From Caenibacillus caldisaponilyticus (GTDB taxonomy: Bacteria; Bacillota; Bacilli; Bacillales; Sporolactobacillaceae), in the NCBI RefSeq assembly GCF_002003465.1, contig NZ_BDDQ01000003.1:63-64062 (forward strand): a DNA stretch of 64,000 nt, given 5' to 3'. The notes under the pieces are model-generated. The model made no database searches. It had not been told where the DNA came from and worked only from the letters and a program-made list of their open reading frames with translations. The translations under genes were made by a program, and so were the position numbers. Below are positions 35,084 to 44,106 of this stretch, in pieces. Numbering within the stretch: position 1 is the stretch's first letter; each line of letters opens with the position of its first letter.

Positions 35084-35112
35084 ATTATATAGGAAATAGT
35101 GGGAAATGTCGG
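35084..35112 (-). promoter_or_regulatory. Sigma-A-type promoter of the KinB-like gene
   Basis: Minus strand CCGACA (35107-35112), 17 bp, then TATAAT (35084-35089). Transcription would start near 35077. Confidence 0.5.
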
Positions 35113-35482
35113 CAATAAAATAATAATGTTGCATTATATCGAACTTTGCGATCAACCGAATCATTTATATATCAGGTTCAATAAAGCCTATGAATCTTGG
35201 ATTGAAATATGATTGTTCATAATATCGAACAAAAGGTTGTTTTAAATCAGGCGGCGTGTCTTCCGTGAATCGGATGGAGAAAAGGCAGTCTATGTTTCTC
35301 TCGACGCTTGTATCCTTCTTATTGTGTGCGAGTTAAACCTTGTTGAAGAACGAAGACGCCTTCATGTTGAATGCCAAAATTTAAAAAATTGTGTTGTCAC
35401 GATATTTTCGCGATGGTAGAATGAAAAAGGTCGTTTTTAAAAAAAACGGCCGCGTACAGAGAGAAAAAGGGGGGAAATGGTG
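35113..35482. other. Divergent intergenic region
   Basis: No gene. The motif ATATCGAAC occurs twice (35136-35144 and 35222-35230). The second lies in an inverted repeat TTGTTC (35213-35218) / GAACAA (35227-35232), a possible operator for either divergent gene. Confidence 0.4.
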
Positions 35483-35851
35483 ATGCAGAATCAGTGGAAC
35501 GGCGGGCAAATCACGATCTTGATTGCGGTGATCGCCGGGTTCATCTCCATGTTCTTTAAATGGACGGACGCGATATTAATCTCGCAGAATGGGTTTACTT
35601 CCGGCGCCTTCATTTTTCTCATTATTTTTATTTATCCCGTCATACAGCTCATCAGGCACAAACCGATCAATAAAATCGCCGGTCTCATCTTAGCTGTCAT
35701 CGGCGTCATCGCCGGCATTTTTTATATCTCGTCTGCATCGGTCAGCCTGTTCGGCACGAGCGTCAATTTATCGTCGACCGGTCCTTATGTCTTTATCGTG
35801 GCGAGCGTCCTGTTGGCGATCGGTTCGCTTGTACAAAAAAAGCCGGCTTAA
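35483..35851 (+). CDS. Small four-helix membrane protein
   Basis: 122 residues. Hydrophobic helices near 10-27, 38-54, 63-82 and 95-113 with little soluble sequence. Family not recognised. ATG 35483 is preferred since AAAGGGGGG is 8 nt upstream; earlier in-frame codons at 35477 and 35480 are too close. It ends before a strong terminator, so it stands alone. Confidence 0.65.
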   Translation: MQNQWNGGQITILIAVIAGFISMFFKWTDAILISQNGFTSGAFIFLIIFIYPVIQLIRHKPINKIAGLILAVIGVIAGIFYISSASVSLFGTSVNLSSTGPYVFIVASVLLAIGSLVQKKPA

Positions 35852-35945
35852 TGTAAAAGCAGAGCGTTTGTGGACGCTCTGGGGATGACTTAGGATGTCC
35901 CCCGCTAGCGGGTCGCATCGACGTAAAGGATGCGCCAAAATGATC

Positions 35946-35992
35946 AGCCCGATAAAAGCCTTTCTTTTGGCTTTTATCGGGCTTGTTTTTTG
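35946..35992 (+). terminator. Rho-independent terminator
   Basis: Perfect 15-bp stem AGCCCGATAAAAGCC / GGCTTTTATCGGGCT with an 8-nt loop, then TGTTTTTTG. A smaller hairpin AGAGCG/CGCTCT precedes it at 35861-35880. Confidence 0.93.
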
Positions 35993-36060
35993 TTCGCCGC
36001 CGCGGACAGGGACAGGGAACCGCCGGGCGGCTTTTTAATCGGCTGCCTTGAATAAAGACG

Positions 36061-36558
36061 TTATTTCGCGCGTTTCGCGGCTTCGAGGGCGGCCTCGTAA
36101 TTCGGATGTTCGGTGACTTCTTTCACGTATTCCACGTAGGTGACGTTGTTGTTGCTGTCCACGACGAAAACGGCGCGGGCGAGCAGGCGCAAACCCTCGA
36201 TGACGACACCGTAGGCTTTGCCGAAAGATAAGTCGCGGTGATCCGACAACGTGATCGCGTTCTCAAGTCCGGCCGCTCCGCACCAACGCTTTTGGGCAAA
36301 CGGCAGATCAACGCTGACGGTCAGCACGGATACTCCGTCCAAGCGCGCCGCTTCTTCGTTGAAGCGGCGCGTTTCCGCGTCGCAGACCCCGGTATCCAGC
36401 GAAGGGACGGAGGCGATAATCCGCACCCCTTTGAAATCATCGAGCGTTTTTTCATTGAGCGCGTTATCGAGCACCGTGAAGTTCGGCGCTTTATCGCCTA
36501 CTTTGACCTCATTGCCGAGCAACGTGACGGGTTTGCCGCCAAAAGTGACGTGAGCCAT
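36061..36558 (-). CDS. tpx: Thiol peroxidase
   Basis: 165 residues, full length. An atypical 2-Cys peroxiredoxin of the cytosol that reduces hydroperoxides with thioredoxin. Peroxidatic Cys59 is in [15 protein letters not shown], resolving Cys93 in RWCGA. ATG 36558 follows GGAGGTG. Confidence 0.95.
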   Translation of the reverse strand: MAHVTFGGKPVTLLGNEVKVGDKAPNFTVLDNALNEKTLDDFKGVRIIASVPSLDTGVCDAETRRFNEEAARLDGVSVLTVSVDLPFAQKRWCGAAGLENAITLSDHRDLSFGKAYGVVIEGLRLLARAVFVVDSNNNVTYVEYVKEVTEHPNYEAALEAAKRAK

Positions 36559-36878
36559 TTCGAACACCTCCGCAATATGTATTAGTTTCATCATAGCGCG
36601 ATCCGGTGAGAAAAAGCAAAGAAAAAGCGACGTAAGGGACACAAACGACAGATATAACGGCTTGCACGGGCGCGGCGCCTTTAAAGCGCGCAAGCGGTCA
36701 TTCGGAATTTGGTGGAAAGTGGCCGGACGGCGCGCCGCCATGAAAGCGGTGATGCTTCAGTCAAAGCGGGAGCTGATGCAACGCCTCTTAAAGCGCCGCA
36801 GGTGAAGATAGGGGCGCATGGCCCTGTCCGCTTGCTTTCCCGGTTTTGGAATAGGCGACGCCCGTTACCTGGCCGCGT
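36559..36878. other. Intergenic region between tpx and the dehydrogenase
   Basis: 320 bp, no gene. It should hold the tpx promoter on the minus strand (AT-rich stretch near 36575-36600). Nothing else is recognised. Confidence 0.35.
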
Positions 36879-37739
36879 TTACCGGTCTTTTAAAAATTGG
36901 TAGATCGCTGAAAAGTCTTGTCCGCGGTAACCTTTTTGCTTGGCTAAGGCGTAGAGCTCTTTGCCGGCATTGGCTAAGGGAAGCGCCACGTTTTGCTCAA
37001 AAGCGGTTTGGGCGACGAGCTGCAAATCTTTTTGCATGTGTTCGAGCGGAAATTCCGGCTCGAAATCGCCATTGACGATTTTGTCGCGTTTGCCGCGGAG
37101 AAACGGTGCCGCGGTCGCTCCGCCGAGCAATGTATCGACGACGTGCGCTTTGTCGAATCCGAGCGCTTCGCCGAGCGTGACCGCTTCGGCAAAGGCGGCC
37201 ATCGACTGGGCGAGCATCAAGTTGATGACGATTTTCATCGCCGTGCCGCTGCCGACCTCTCCTTGATGATGAACCGCACGGCCCATGCATTCGAGCAGCG
37301 GGCGGACTTCCTCTAGATCTTCCGCCTTCCCGCCGACGTGAAAGACGAGTTCGCCTTTTTCCGCAGGGATTTTAGATCCGGCGACCGGCGCATCGAGAAA
37401 GCGGACTTTCCGTTTGCCTGCCTCTTGGGCCATTCGACGGCTGAAGGACGGATCAACCGTGCTCATATCGACCCAAAGGCTGCCTTCGGCCAGATGATCC
37501 AAAAAGCCGTTCTCGCCGATCGCGACCGTTTCGACGGCTTTCGGATTCGCGAGCATCGTAAAAACGATGTCGGCGTGTTCTGCCACTTCTTTCGGCGAAG
37601 CCGCCCAGCGGGCGCCCTGATTTAAAAGCGGCTCGGCTTTTTCTTGCGAACGGTTGTGCACGATCAGCGCATGGCCGTGCGCCAGCAGGCGGCCGGCCAT
37701 CCGGCTGCCCATGATGCCCAATCCGATAAATCCGATCAT
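36879..37739 (-). CDS. Beta-hydroxyacid dehydrogenase (HIBADH family)
   Basis: 286 residues, typical length. N-terminal Rossmann fold with GLGIMGSRMAGRLL at 6-19, substrate loop DAPVAGSKIPAEKGEL near 115-130, and catalytic lysine in GSGTAMKIVINLML near 162-175. The family reduces short beta-hydroxyacids or semialdehydes with NAD(P)H (3-hydroxyisobutyrate, tartronate semialdehyde, succinic semialdehyde). Substrate undetermined. GGAGGAGG lies 7 nt before the ATG. Monocistronic. Confidence 0.88.
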   Translation of the reverse strand: MIGFIGLGIMGSRMAGRLLAHGHALIVHNRSQEKAEPLLNQGARWAASPKEVAEHADIVFTMLANPKAVETVAIGENGFLDHLAEGSLWVDMSTVDPSFSRRMAQEAGKRKVRFLDAPVAGSKIPAEKGELVFHVGGKAEDLEEVRPLLECMGRAVHHQGEVGSGTAMKIVINLMLAQSMAAFAEAVTLGEALGFDKAHVVDTLLGGATAAPFLRGKRDKIVNGDFEPEFPLEHMQKDLQLVAQTAFEQNVALPLANAGKELYALAKQKGYRGQDFSAIYQFLKDR

Positions 37740-37988
37740 TGGAAATCCTCCTCCGACATGGAAGGCTATGATTCGCGTTCAGAAATCGATGACGCTTGGC
37801 GACGTTTCTTCTTTTATTATTGATGATGCCCACCCGGGTGACAACTTTTTCGATTTTTGGCGGCAAATGGCCGTTGGTGCGGTCGACATCGGCGAAGCGA
37901 AATCCAAACGGTTTGCGCACCGCTCTCGGCAGGCGTACAGGCGTCGGCAAAAAAGGACCGATGGTAGCCCATCGGCCCTTCGAAGTCG

Positions 37989-38807
37989 TCACGACGTTTT
38001 TTTCCCGCCGAACGAAACCGGTGTAAACGGCGGGGTCGTCGTATGGTGTTCGTTCGTCAAATATTCGAGGATGTGTTGTTCCACCGAGACGCCCATTTTT
38101 TGAAAACCGTCATGGCCGAACAGCACGTTAAATTCAAGGAAATAAGGCCAGCCGTTTTCGATCGCCACATCAAAGCCCGCGTGATTGATATCGAGGGCGC
38201 GGGCGACGTTTTCCACGAGATCGATGACGGCGCGCGGCACCGGGTCAAAGGCGATGCGCCCGCCTTGGGCGACGTTGTTTAAAAATCCGTCGCGTCCGGC
38301 AATGCGCCAATAGGCGCCGATCGCCTTGCGGCCGACGACGGCGATGCGGACGTCGCGGTCAATGTCGAGTTTTTCCTGGACATATAGAATTTCGTGCGTG
38401 TCGGCATAGTGGCGGAATTGGCTTTCGTTTTCGATCAGATAGACGCCGCGGCCCATGGAACTTCGGACCGTTTTGGCGACAAACGGGAACGTAAACGTTT
38501 CGAGCACGCGTTCGACGTTGGCCGGCGTGCTGGCCAAAATCTCCGTGTACGGAACGTGCTCCGGACAGAGCGCTTCCAACGCCCGGGTCATTTCGATTTT
38601 GTCGTGCCCCAGATGGAAGCTTGCCACGCTCGGAAAAATCCGTTTTTTCAAAGCATAATGGAGGGCGTTCACTTGCCAATATTCCGGGAACAACACCCAG
38701 TCCGCCTGCATGATGGCCTCCATATGCCGGTGCATATGTTCCGGTTTGATGTAAAGCGCGTGAGGAATGCCAATCGTTCTCAGCGGGTTGAAGGTCACAC
38801 ACTTCAC
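37989..38807 (-). CDS. ATP-grasp protein (RimK-like)
   Basis: 272 residues. The central part fits an ATP-grasp ligase: FPFVAKTVRSSMGRGVYLIEN near 110-130 (nucleotide lysine and flexible loop), LYVQEKLDIDRDVRIAVVG near 142-160, and the metal-binding GWPYFLEFNVLFGHDGFQK near 223-241. Such proteins join a carboxylate to an amine or thiol; here the partners are unknown. GTG 38807 is preferred because AGGAG lies 10 nt upstream; a TTG at 38816 is too close. Confidence 0.78.
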   Translation of the reverse strand: MKCVTFNPLRTIGIPHALYIKPEHMHRHMEAIMQADWVLFPEYWQVNALHYALKKRIFPSVASFHLGHDKIEMTRALEALCPEHVPYTEILASTPANVERVLETFTFPFVAKTVRSSMGRGVYLIENESQFRHYADTHEILYVQEKLDIDRDVRIAVVGRKAIGAYWRIAGRDGFLNNVAQGGRIAFDPVPRAVIDLVENVARALDINHAGFDVAIENGWPYFLEFNVLFGHDGFQKMGVSVEQHILEYLTNEHHTTTPPFTPVSFGGKKTS

Positions 38808-39090
38808 CGTTCTCAAGCTCCTGATTTATGAAAATCTCTTAAAGAACGAATTCCGCCGAAACTATTATAAATCGGGCGGTATAAAAAGCAAGGTGAAAGA
38901 GTTTTCGCGCTTGGCGGTCCTGTATAAACGCGTTGATGATGGCATGCCGTTCAACAAATCAGCGATAAGGAGGCCACCTATCTTGCATACATGCATGCGC
39001 CGGCCGCGTATAAAGGATCGGCCGGATTTGCGCCAATGATGGTTTTTTAAATGGGTTTGTTATGAAATGTCCGATTTAATCGCAGAAGGG

Positions 39091-39444
39091 TTATCGTAAA
39101 GGTTTTAAGTGGTCTTTCGGCACCCAACCGCTTTCTTTGCCGTTCGCTTTTTCACACCAGATCCAGCCGTTAAGGACTCTTATCCCAACCACGGTTTCCC
39201 CTACCTCGACATTTAACTCTTTAGCCGTATAATCATCCAATACCACGCCTACACCTTTTTTTGCTTGGATGATTTGTTCCGGGACCCAGCCTTCCTGTGA
39301 GCCATCGATGGTGGAACAATAAACCCAGTTGTCCCAATCCTCGGGGCCATCGTATTTTTTTCCCAAGATGACGGATTGTCCCTTTGATAGAGTGATCGGA
39401 TTCGGATAATTGCTCCGGTGTTCTTTTATTACTTCATAGTCCAT
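39091..39444 (-). CDS. Two-SH3-domain protein, cytosolic
   Basis: 117 residues with no signal peptide. Two SH3-like halves: about 1-57 (LSKGQSVILG ... GWVPEQII) and 60-117 (VEVGETVVGI ... GWVPKDHL). The WVP endings and repeated layout show duplication. Role unknown. ATG 39444 is preferred, with AAGGAGG 7 nt upstream. Confidence 0.72.
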   Translation of the reverse strand: MDYEVIKEHRSNYPNPITLSKGQSVILGKKYDGPEDWDNWVYCSTIDGSQEGWVPEQIIQAKKGVGVVLDDYTAKELNVEVGETVVGIRVLNGWIWCEKANGKESGWVPKDHLKPLR

Positions 39445-39753
39445 GCCCATCCTCCTTGTTTTCCGAAAAGGAACAGTGCCGGCGAACAAACTTTCTCATT
39501 TTCTATTGTATCAAAAGCGGCAATGGCCGCAATATTTTGCCAAAAACTAAAGGAGTGTTGGCGTTAAACAGGAGCGTCCGTTGAAAATAGGGCTGCTTTT
39601 TTGGAGTGCTCTTCTCGTAAAAGCGGTGGGGTGCCGGAGGAGCGATGCGGGCTTTCGCATTTCCGGATGGCGGTTGCGAAATACCCGCCGTGAAACGCAT
39701 CCAGGGCTTCCCGATCCCATGTCCGTGACGTCTGAAAGCCCGACGTCCGGTTG

Positions 39754-39763
39754 GACTTAAGTC
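39754..39763 (+). promoter_or_regulatory. Candidate LiaR operator
   Basis: GACTTAAGTC is a perfect 10-bp palindrome containing ACT-N2-AGT; the LiaR orthologue VraR binds ACT(n)AGT motifs. It lies 85 bp upstream of liaI. A related stretch (TCAAGTCCTATTCAA) lies at 43927-43941 beyond liaR. Confidence 0.4.
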
Positions 39764-39775
39764 TTATTCAAAAAT

Positions 39776-39813
39776 AAAGCCGCGGCTCGTTTCGGCCGGC
39801 CGGGCTTTTTTTT
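39776..39813 (+). terminator. Terminator-like hairpin before liaI
   Basis: AAAGCC pairs with GGCTTT around a GC-rich inner stem, followed by a run of eight to nine Ts. It lies between the candidate operator and liaI, so it may attenuate the operon or end an upstream short RNA. Confidence 0.65.
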
Positions 39814-39848
39814 TATGCTTAAGACAGCAAAGGAAAGGAGGTGGCCTG

Positions 39849-40223
39849 ATGAGCGTCACCGGCAAAACGATGATCGGATTGGTTTTCGTGGTCGTCGGCG
39901 CGACGGTCATGCTGAACATTTTCGGGATTCATCTCGGCGGTCTGGTCAAACTGGCGGTCGCCCTCTGCCTCGTGATATACGGCATAAAGAAAATCGCCAA
40001 TGGGCAAAAATGGTTCGGCAGCGCCGTTCTGGCCTTCGGTTTACTCCTGATCGTCGGCATCCCCGGCTTGATTTTTCAGGCCTTGTTCGCCTTGATGATC
40101 GTCTATTTCGGATTCAGGCTTCTCACCGGAGGAAAACGGGAAGCGGTTCACGAAGGTGGGGTTCTCCGCTCGCGTATCGATGATGATTTTGATAGAGAAT
40201 GGCAACGGTTCATGAAGGATTAA
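39849..40223 (+). CDS. liaI: LiaI-like membrane protein
   Basis: 124 residues: hydrophobic helices near 7-23, 28-45, 58-75 and 78-92, then a charged tail (RSRIDDDFDREWQRFMKD). LiaI anchors the PspA-like LiaH at the membrane during cell-envelope stress. The position directly before a PspA-family gene and in front of liaF-S-R supports the call. ATG 39849 follows AAGGAGGTG. Confidence 0.78.
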   Translation: MSVTGKTMIGLVFVVVGATVMLNIFGIHLGGLVKLAVALCLVIYGIKKIANGQKWFGSAVLAFGLLLIVGIPGLIFQALFALMIVYFGFRLLTGGKREAVHEGGVLRSRIDDDFDREWQRFMKD

Positions 40224-40247
40224 CTCATAATTAAGGAGGTACCGGTG

Positions 40248-40948
40248 ATGGTATTGAAACGCATGCGCGACATCCTCGTTGCGACCATTCACGAAGGTTT
40301 GGACAAAATTGAAAATCCGGTGGTTATGATCAACCAGTACTTGCGGGACATGGAAGCGGAGATCGACCGGGCGAAGGCCTCGGTCGTCAAGCATAAAACG
40401 CTGGCGGAAAGCTTTATGCGCCAAGGACGCCATGCGGCAGACATGGCGGAAAAACGGTCGCGTCAAGCGCAGTTGCCTTTGATGCTGGCGAAGAGGATCT
40501 CGCCAGAAAGGCGATCGGCGAACGAAAATATTATGAAGAACGGGCCGAGTATTACAAGGACTTGGCCGATAAAGCGAGCCATCAAGCGGCCGAGTTGGAA
40601 AAGGATCTCCGCCGGTTGCAGGACAAATATGAAGCCCTTCGCGATCGCAAGTTTTCGCTGATAGCGCGGGCGAATGCCGCCATGACCAAGGAGCGGATTC
40701 AAGCCTCCCTGCACCGATATAACGGAGAGTCAGCGCTCAGGGAATTCGAAAGGATGGAAGACCGCATCCGGGAAATGGAAATTCGCGCCAACGTCGCGGC
40801 GTTTTACGGCGCACGTTGTGCGGACGCCAAATTGGCGAAACTGGAGTGGAATGACGAGATCGAAAAAGAAATAGAACATATGCGGAAACAGAAGGCTCTT
40901 CGTGAAAACAAACCGGAAGACACCGATAGCGCGGAGGAAAGAGCCTGA
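40248..40948 (+). pseudogene. liaH: PspA/LiaH phage-shock protein gene with a frameshift
   Basis: The first ~75 codons read as an intact PspA/IM30 start (VLKRMRDILVATIHEGLDK ... EKRSRQAQL). The frame then shifts: one base is missing near 40475 (CAGTTG-CCTTT where TTG-GCC-TTT is expected). The other frame resumes at once with DAGEEDLARKAIGERKYY and runs to the stop at 40948 as coiled coil. With one base restored it would be ~233 residues, normal for the family. As read, only a truncated protein of 137 residues with a foreign tail is made. Either a real mutation or a sequencing error. Strong site AAGGAGGT before the ATG. Confidence 0.87.
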
Positions 40949-40952
40949 CAAA

Positions 40953-40980
40953 AGCGGCGGGTGTCACCGCCGCTTATTTT
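40953..40980 (+). terminator. Terminator after liaH
   Basis: AGCGGCGG / CCGCCGCT stem over a 6-nt loop, followed by TATTTTA. It separates liaIH from liaFSR, which would need its own promoter. Confidence 0.8.
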
Positions 40981-41280
40981 ACGCGGAAGCCATGATGGGA
41001 AAATCCGGGAGTGAAGGAGGGCGTCCGCCGTCAGCGATACGAAAGCCCGGTCGTGAAACGATTGTTTCGGCCGCCGGATCCCGGGCGTCGGACAGCGGCA
41101 AAGCGCTCTCTTGAAAGCTTGCCGGAATGAGGAAAAGCCCTGTGTTAAAGGGATAGCCCATGTGGCCGATTGCGCGCAGGAGTGATCGCGGCGGCAGTCT
41201 GCCGGCTACGTTTTGCTTTCCCGGTGCAAATAGTAAAATAGAGACAGCGTGATAGCGATCCCGTTGAAAGGAGGGACATC
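40981..41280. other. Region upstream of liaF
   Basis: 300 bp without a gene. TTGCTT (41213-41218) and TAAAAT (41234-41239) could be a weak promoter with 15-bp spacing for liaFSR. Confidence 0.35.
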
Positions 41281-42066
41281 GTGTCTTCAATGAACAGCTT
41301 GATCGGCGCGATTTTGATTTTGATCGGCTTCATCGTCTTGTTGACCCTCATCGGAATCGGAGCCATGCTCATCGGTCCGCTCATTTTCATCGTTCTCGGC
41401 ATTGTCTTTTTGAAGAAGAAGCGGCGGCTGATCGGCATCATCCTGCTGGCTCTCGGCATCGTCGCTTTCTTTAACACAGTTTTTCATATCAATCTGGGTA
41501 CCGTACTGGTCGCCATCCTATTTTTGTATTTTGGTTATCGGATGTTGAAAAGACGCGATGAATCGGATGGCCCTGCTTTTCAACGGGATCGCCGCAAAAG
41601 GCGCGGCCGGGACGGGGGAAGCGATTGGATCGACGCCGAAATCGAACGGATCAAGAAGCATATTCATCCGGACCCGGAGCCGGTCACGGCCGGCGGCCCG
41701 CTCTTCCAGCGTTCGTTTATCGGCGATCTTCATCTCATGCATCATCGCTTTGTGCTCGAGGACATGAATATTTGGCACGGCATCGGGGATGTGAAGATCG
41801 ACCTGTCCAAAGCGATCATTCCCGAAGGGGAAACCGTGCTCGTGATCAACGGCTGGTTTGGGGACGTCGACATTTACATTCCGTATGATTTGGACGTGTC
41901 CGTCAACGCGACGGTCACGGTCGGCGAATTGGATATTCTCGATCGGCGGGCGGCCGGCGTTCAGCGCCATCTTTCCGTAGCGACCAAGGATTATAAGTTG
42001 TCTACGCGCCGGGTGAAAATCATAGTATCGCTTTTTATCGGCGACATTAATGTGAGGTTTTTATGA
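41281..42066 (+). CDS. liaF: LiaF-like negative regulator of the Lia response
   Basis: 261 residues. Four hydrophobic helices (about 8-25, 28-45, 49-66, 70-90) then a soluble C-terminal domain with EDMNIWHGIGDVKIDLSKA and INGWFGDVDIYIP, the beta-helix pattern of the LiaF/YvqF family. LiaF holds the kinase LiaS inactive in the absence of cell-wall stress. GTG 41281 with AAGGAGGG 5 nt upstream. Its stop overlaps the liaS start (ATGA). Confidence 0.9.
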   Translation: MSSMNSLIGAILILIGFIVLLTLIGIGAMLIGPLIFIVLGIVFLKKKRRLIGIILLALGIVAFFNTVFHINLGTVLVAILFLYFGYRMLKRRDESDGPAFQRDRRKRRGRDGGSDWIDAEIERIKKHIHPDPEPVTAGGPLFQRSFIGDLHLMHHRFVLEDMNIWHGIGDVKIDLSKAIIPEGETVLVINGWFGDVDIYIPYDLDVSVNATVTVGELDILDRRAAGVQRHLSVATKDYKLSTRRVKIIVSLFIGDINVRFL

Positions 42067-43130
42067 TGAAGCGAAGGAAATTGGTCAACGTTCAATGGCG
42101 CGTCATTCAATATACCGTCGGAGCGGCGGTTCTGGCCGCGGCCGTCGCTCTCGTCGTTGCGGGTTACATGGAAAACGTAGAGCTCGGGCGCTTGTTGTTC
42201 CATCGCGTATGGGGCATTCCGAGCGGGGCTTTCCTCCTTGTGGTCGTTTTGGCCGTCGGAGCCGCCTTTGGCTACGTTTTCGGCAAATCTTTGAAAAAAC
42301 GGCTCGAGGAGCTCGTCGCCGCCATCTTGAGGTTTGAAAGAGGGAATTACGCGTACCGCGTCCCGGATCTCGGCGATGACGAAATCGGACAAGCGGCGCT
42401 TCACCTGAATGCCATGGCCGAACATATCGAGAACCAGGTCGCCTCTTTGCAGAAATTGTCGTCGGAGAAAGCCAAATGGAACGAAGAGTTGAAGCACGCC
42501 GCCATCGCCGAGGAGCGGCAGCGGTTGGCGCGGGAATTGCACGATGCCGTCAGCCAGCAGCTCTTTGCCATTTCCATGTTGTCTTCCGCCGTTCGGGAAA
42601 CCCATCGCGTCGATCCGGAGGCGACGCCGAAGCAACTCGCGATCATCGAAGAGATGGCCGGGCACGCTCAAAATGAAATGCGCGCGCTTCTTTTGCATTT
42701 GCGCCCGGCCCGCCTTGACGGGAAAGGGCTGAAACAAGGCGTCGAGGAATTGTTGGCCGAATTCCAAGCGAAGCAGCCTATCAATATTAAATGGAAAATC
42801 GATGATGTGGCCGGGATGCCGAAAGGGGTCGAAGACCATCTCTTCCGCATCGTGCAGGAAGGGTTGTCCAACGTGCTTCGCCATTCGAAGGCGAAAACCT
42901 TGAACGTCCGCCTCATTCGCTCGGAGAAGCAAATCCATTTGAAAATTACGGATGACGGCATCGGTTTTGATGTCAAAGCCCAAAAGGCGTCGTCCTACGG
43001 GTTGAAATCGATCCGCGAACGCGTGAGCGAAATCGGCGGGGTGGTGGAAATCTTTTCGATGCCCGGCAAAGGCACGGAAATCGACGTCAAAGTTCCGGTG
43101 ATAAAGGAGGCAAAGGAGCCGCATGATTAG
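42063..43130 (+). CDS. liaS: LiaS-like sensor histidine kinase
   Basis: 355 residues. NarL-group kinase: two membrane helices (about 18-35 and 54-73), a HAMP region (75-125), HisKA_3 with phospho-His160 in LARELHDAVSQQLFAIS, and HATPase boxes (DDGIGFD, then YGLKSIRERV). The extracellular loop is short, typical of intramembrane-sensing kinases of envelope stress. It phosphorylates LiaR. Coupled by ATGA overlap to liaF and by an 8-bp overlap to liaR. Confidence 0.93.
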   Translation: MMKRRKLVNVQWRVIQYTVGAAVLAAAVALVVAGYMENVELGRLLFHRVWGIPSGAFLLVVVLAVGAAFGYVFGKSLKKRLEELVAAILRFERGNYAYRVPDLGDDEIGQAALHLNAMAEHIENQVASLQKLSSEKAKWNEELKHAAIAEERQRLARELHDAVSQQLFAISMLSSAVRETHRVDPEATPKQLAIIEEMAGHAQNEMRALLLHLRPARLDGKGLKQGVEELLAEFQAKQPINIKWKIDDVAGMPKGVEDHLFRIVQEGLSNVLRHSKAKTLNVRLIRSEKQIHLKITDDGIGFDVKAQKASSYGLKSIRERVSEIGGVVEIFSMPGKGTEIDVKVPVIKEAKEPHD

Positions 43131-43755
43131 AGTGTTGTTGGTCGACGATCATGAAATGGTGCGCTTGGGGCTGTCCGCTTATTTGTCCACCCAGAAGGAC
43201 ATTGAAGTCGTGGGGGAAGCGAGCAACGGGGAAGAAGGCGTACGCCTTGCGCTCGAGACGCGCCCGGATGTGATCCTCATGGACTTGGTGATGGACGGCA
43301 TGGACGGCATCGAAGCGACGCGCCGCATCTGCCAGGCGCTGGACGATCCGAAGATCATCGTGCTCACGAGCTTCGTCGATGATGATAAAGTTTATCCGGC
43401 GATCGAAGCGGGGGCGCTCAGCTACTTGCTCAAAACGTCCAAAGCCGCTGAAATTGCCGAGGCGATCCGCCGTGCGGCCAAAGGCGAACCGGTTCTGGAA
43501 GCGGCCGTCACCGGCAAGGTGTTGTCCCGTATGCGGAAGAAACAGGCGCCCCTTCCCCATGAACAATTGACGGACAGGGAACGGGAAGTATTGAACTTGA
43601 TTGCCGAAGGCTTGTCGAATCAGGAGATCGCCGATCGGCTTTGCATCGCACTGAAAACCGTCAAGGCCCACGTCACGAACATCCTCGCGAAGCTCGAAGT
43701 CGAGGATCGGACCCAGGCGGCCATTTACGCGCATCGGAACGGGTTGGTCAAATAA
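43123..43755 (+). CDS. liaR: LiaR-like response regulator
   Basis: 210 residues. Receiver domain with phospho-acceptor Asp54 in VILMDLVMDGMDG, Thr/Ser at LTSF and Lys in LLKTSKA, and a LuxR-type HTH (LTDREREVLNLIAEGLSNQEIA near 147-168). It activates the lia operon after damage to the lipid-II cycle. Ribosome site AAAGGAGG-like inside liaS. Terminator follows. Confidence 0.94.
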   Translation: MIRVLLVDDHEMVRLGLSAYLSTQKDIEVVGEASNGEEGVRLALETRPDVILMDLVMDGMDGIEATRRICQALDDPKIIVLTSFVDDDKVYPAIEAGALSYLLKTSKAAEIAEAIRRAAKGEPVLEAAVTGKVLSRMRKKQAPLPHEQLTDREREVLNLIAEGLSNQEIADRLCIALKTVKAHVTNILAKLEVEDRTQAAIYAHRNGLVK

Positions 43756-44106
43756 AAAATGCGCCAAGAAAGGCGGCGATCGGCCGGACGGGAGGAACGC
43801 CGGCGTGCCTCGCCGTATTTTTTTATGGCCTTCGGTTTTACGCCGAGCCCCTCATGGATTTTTCCGAGGTTTCGTCCGGTGTCTTTTTGCCCGTCGGTTG
43901 CCGGTCTTGATAAGAACGCCGTTGATTCAAGTCCTATTCAAGGTTCGCTCCTCTCTTTTCTCTTGTTAGAATGAAAGGTGACGTGATGTCAGGGTCAATC
44001 TTTTTTTTAAACGCTTTTCCGGTCTGATCCGACTTTTCCTCGAATGAAAGCGCCCTTATCGACCTGCTTGAAAACTCCGCAACCACTTCTTTCTGGGTAA
44101 TCCTGC
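43756..44106. other. Convergent intergenic region after liaR
   Basis: Contains the liaR terminator (43774-43824) and the TCAAGTCCTATTCAA motif at 43927-43941 that resembles the liaI upstream site. No gene is seen. Confidence 0.4.
43774..43824 (+). terminator. Terminator of liaFSR
   Basis: CGGCGA pairs with TCGCCG around an inner GC-rich stem, followed by TATTTTTTTA. Confidence 0.7.

Larger units (their letters stand above)
39445..39848. other. Control region of the lia locus
   Basis: No gene. It carries a palindrome at 39754-39763 and a terminator-like hairpin at 39776-39813 just before liaI. The plus-strand sequence at 39537-39800 could in principle be a short transcript ending at that hairpin. 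Confidence 0.4.

Noticed and set aside
39849-43755. The lia locus considered as a plain Psp system
   Set aside because: The liaF-liaS-liaR order with ATGA and 8-bp overlaps, and a HisKA_3 kinase, fit the Lia family instead.
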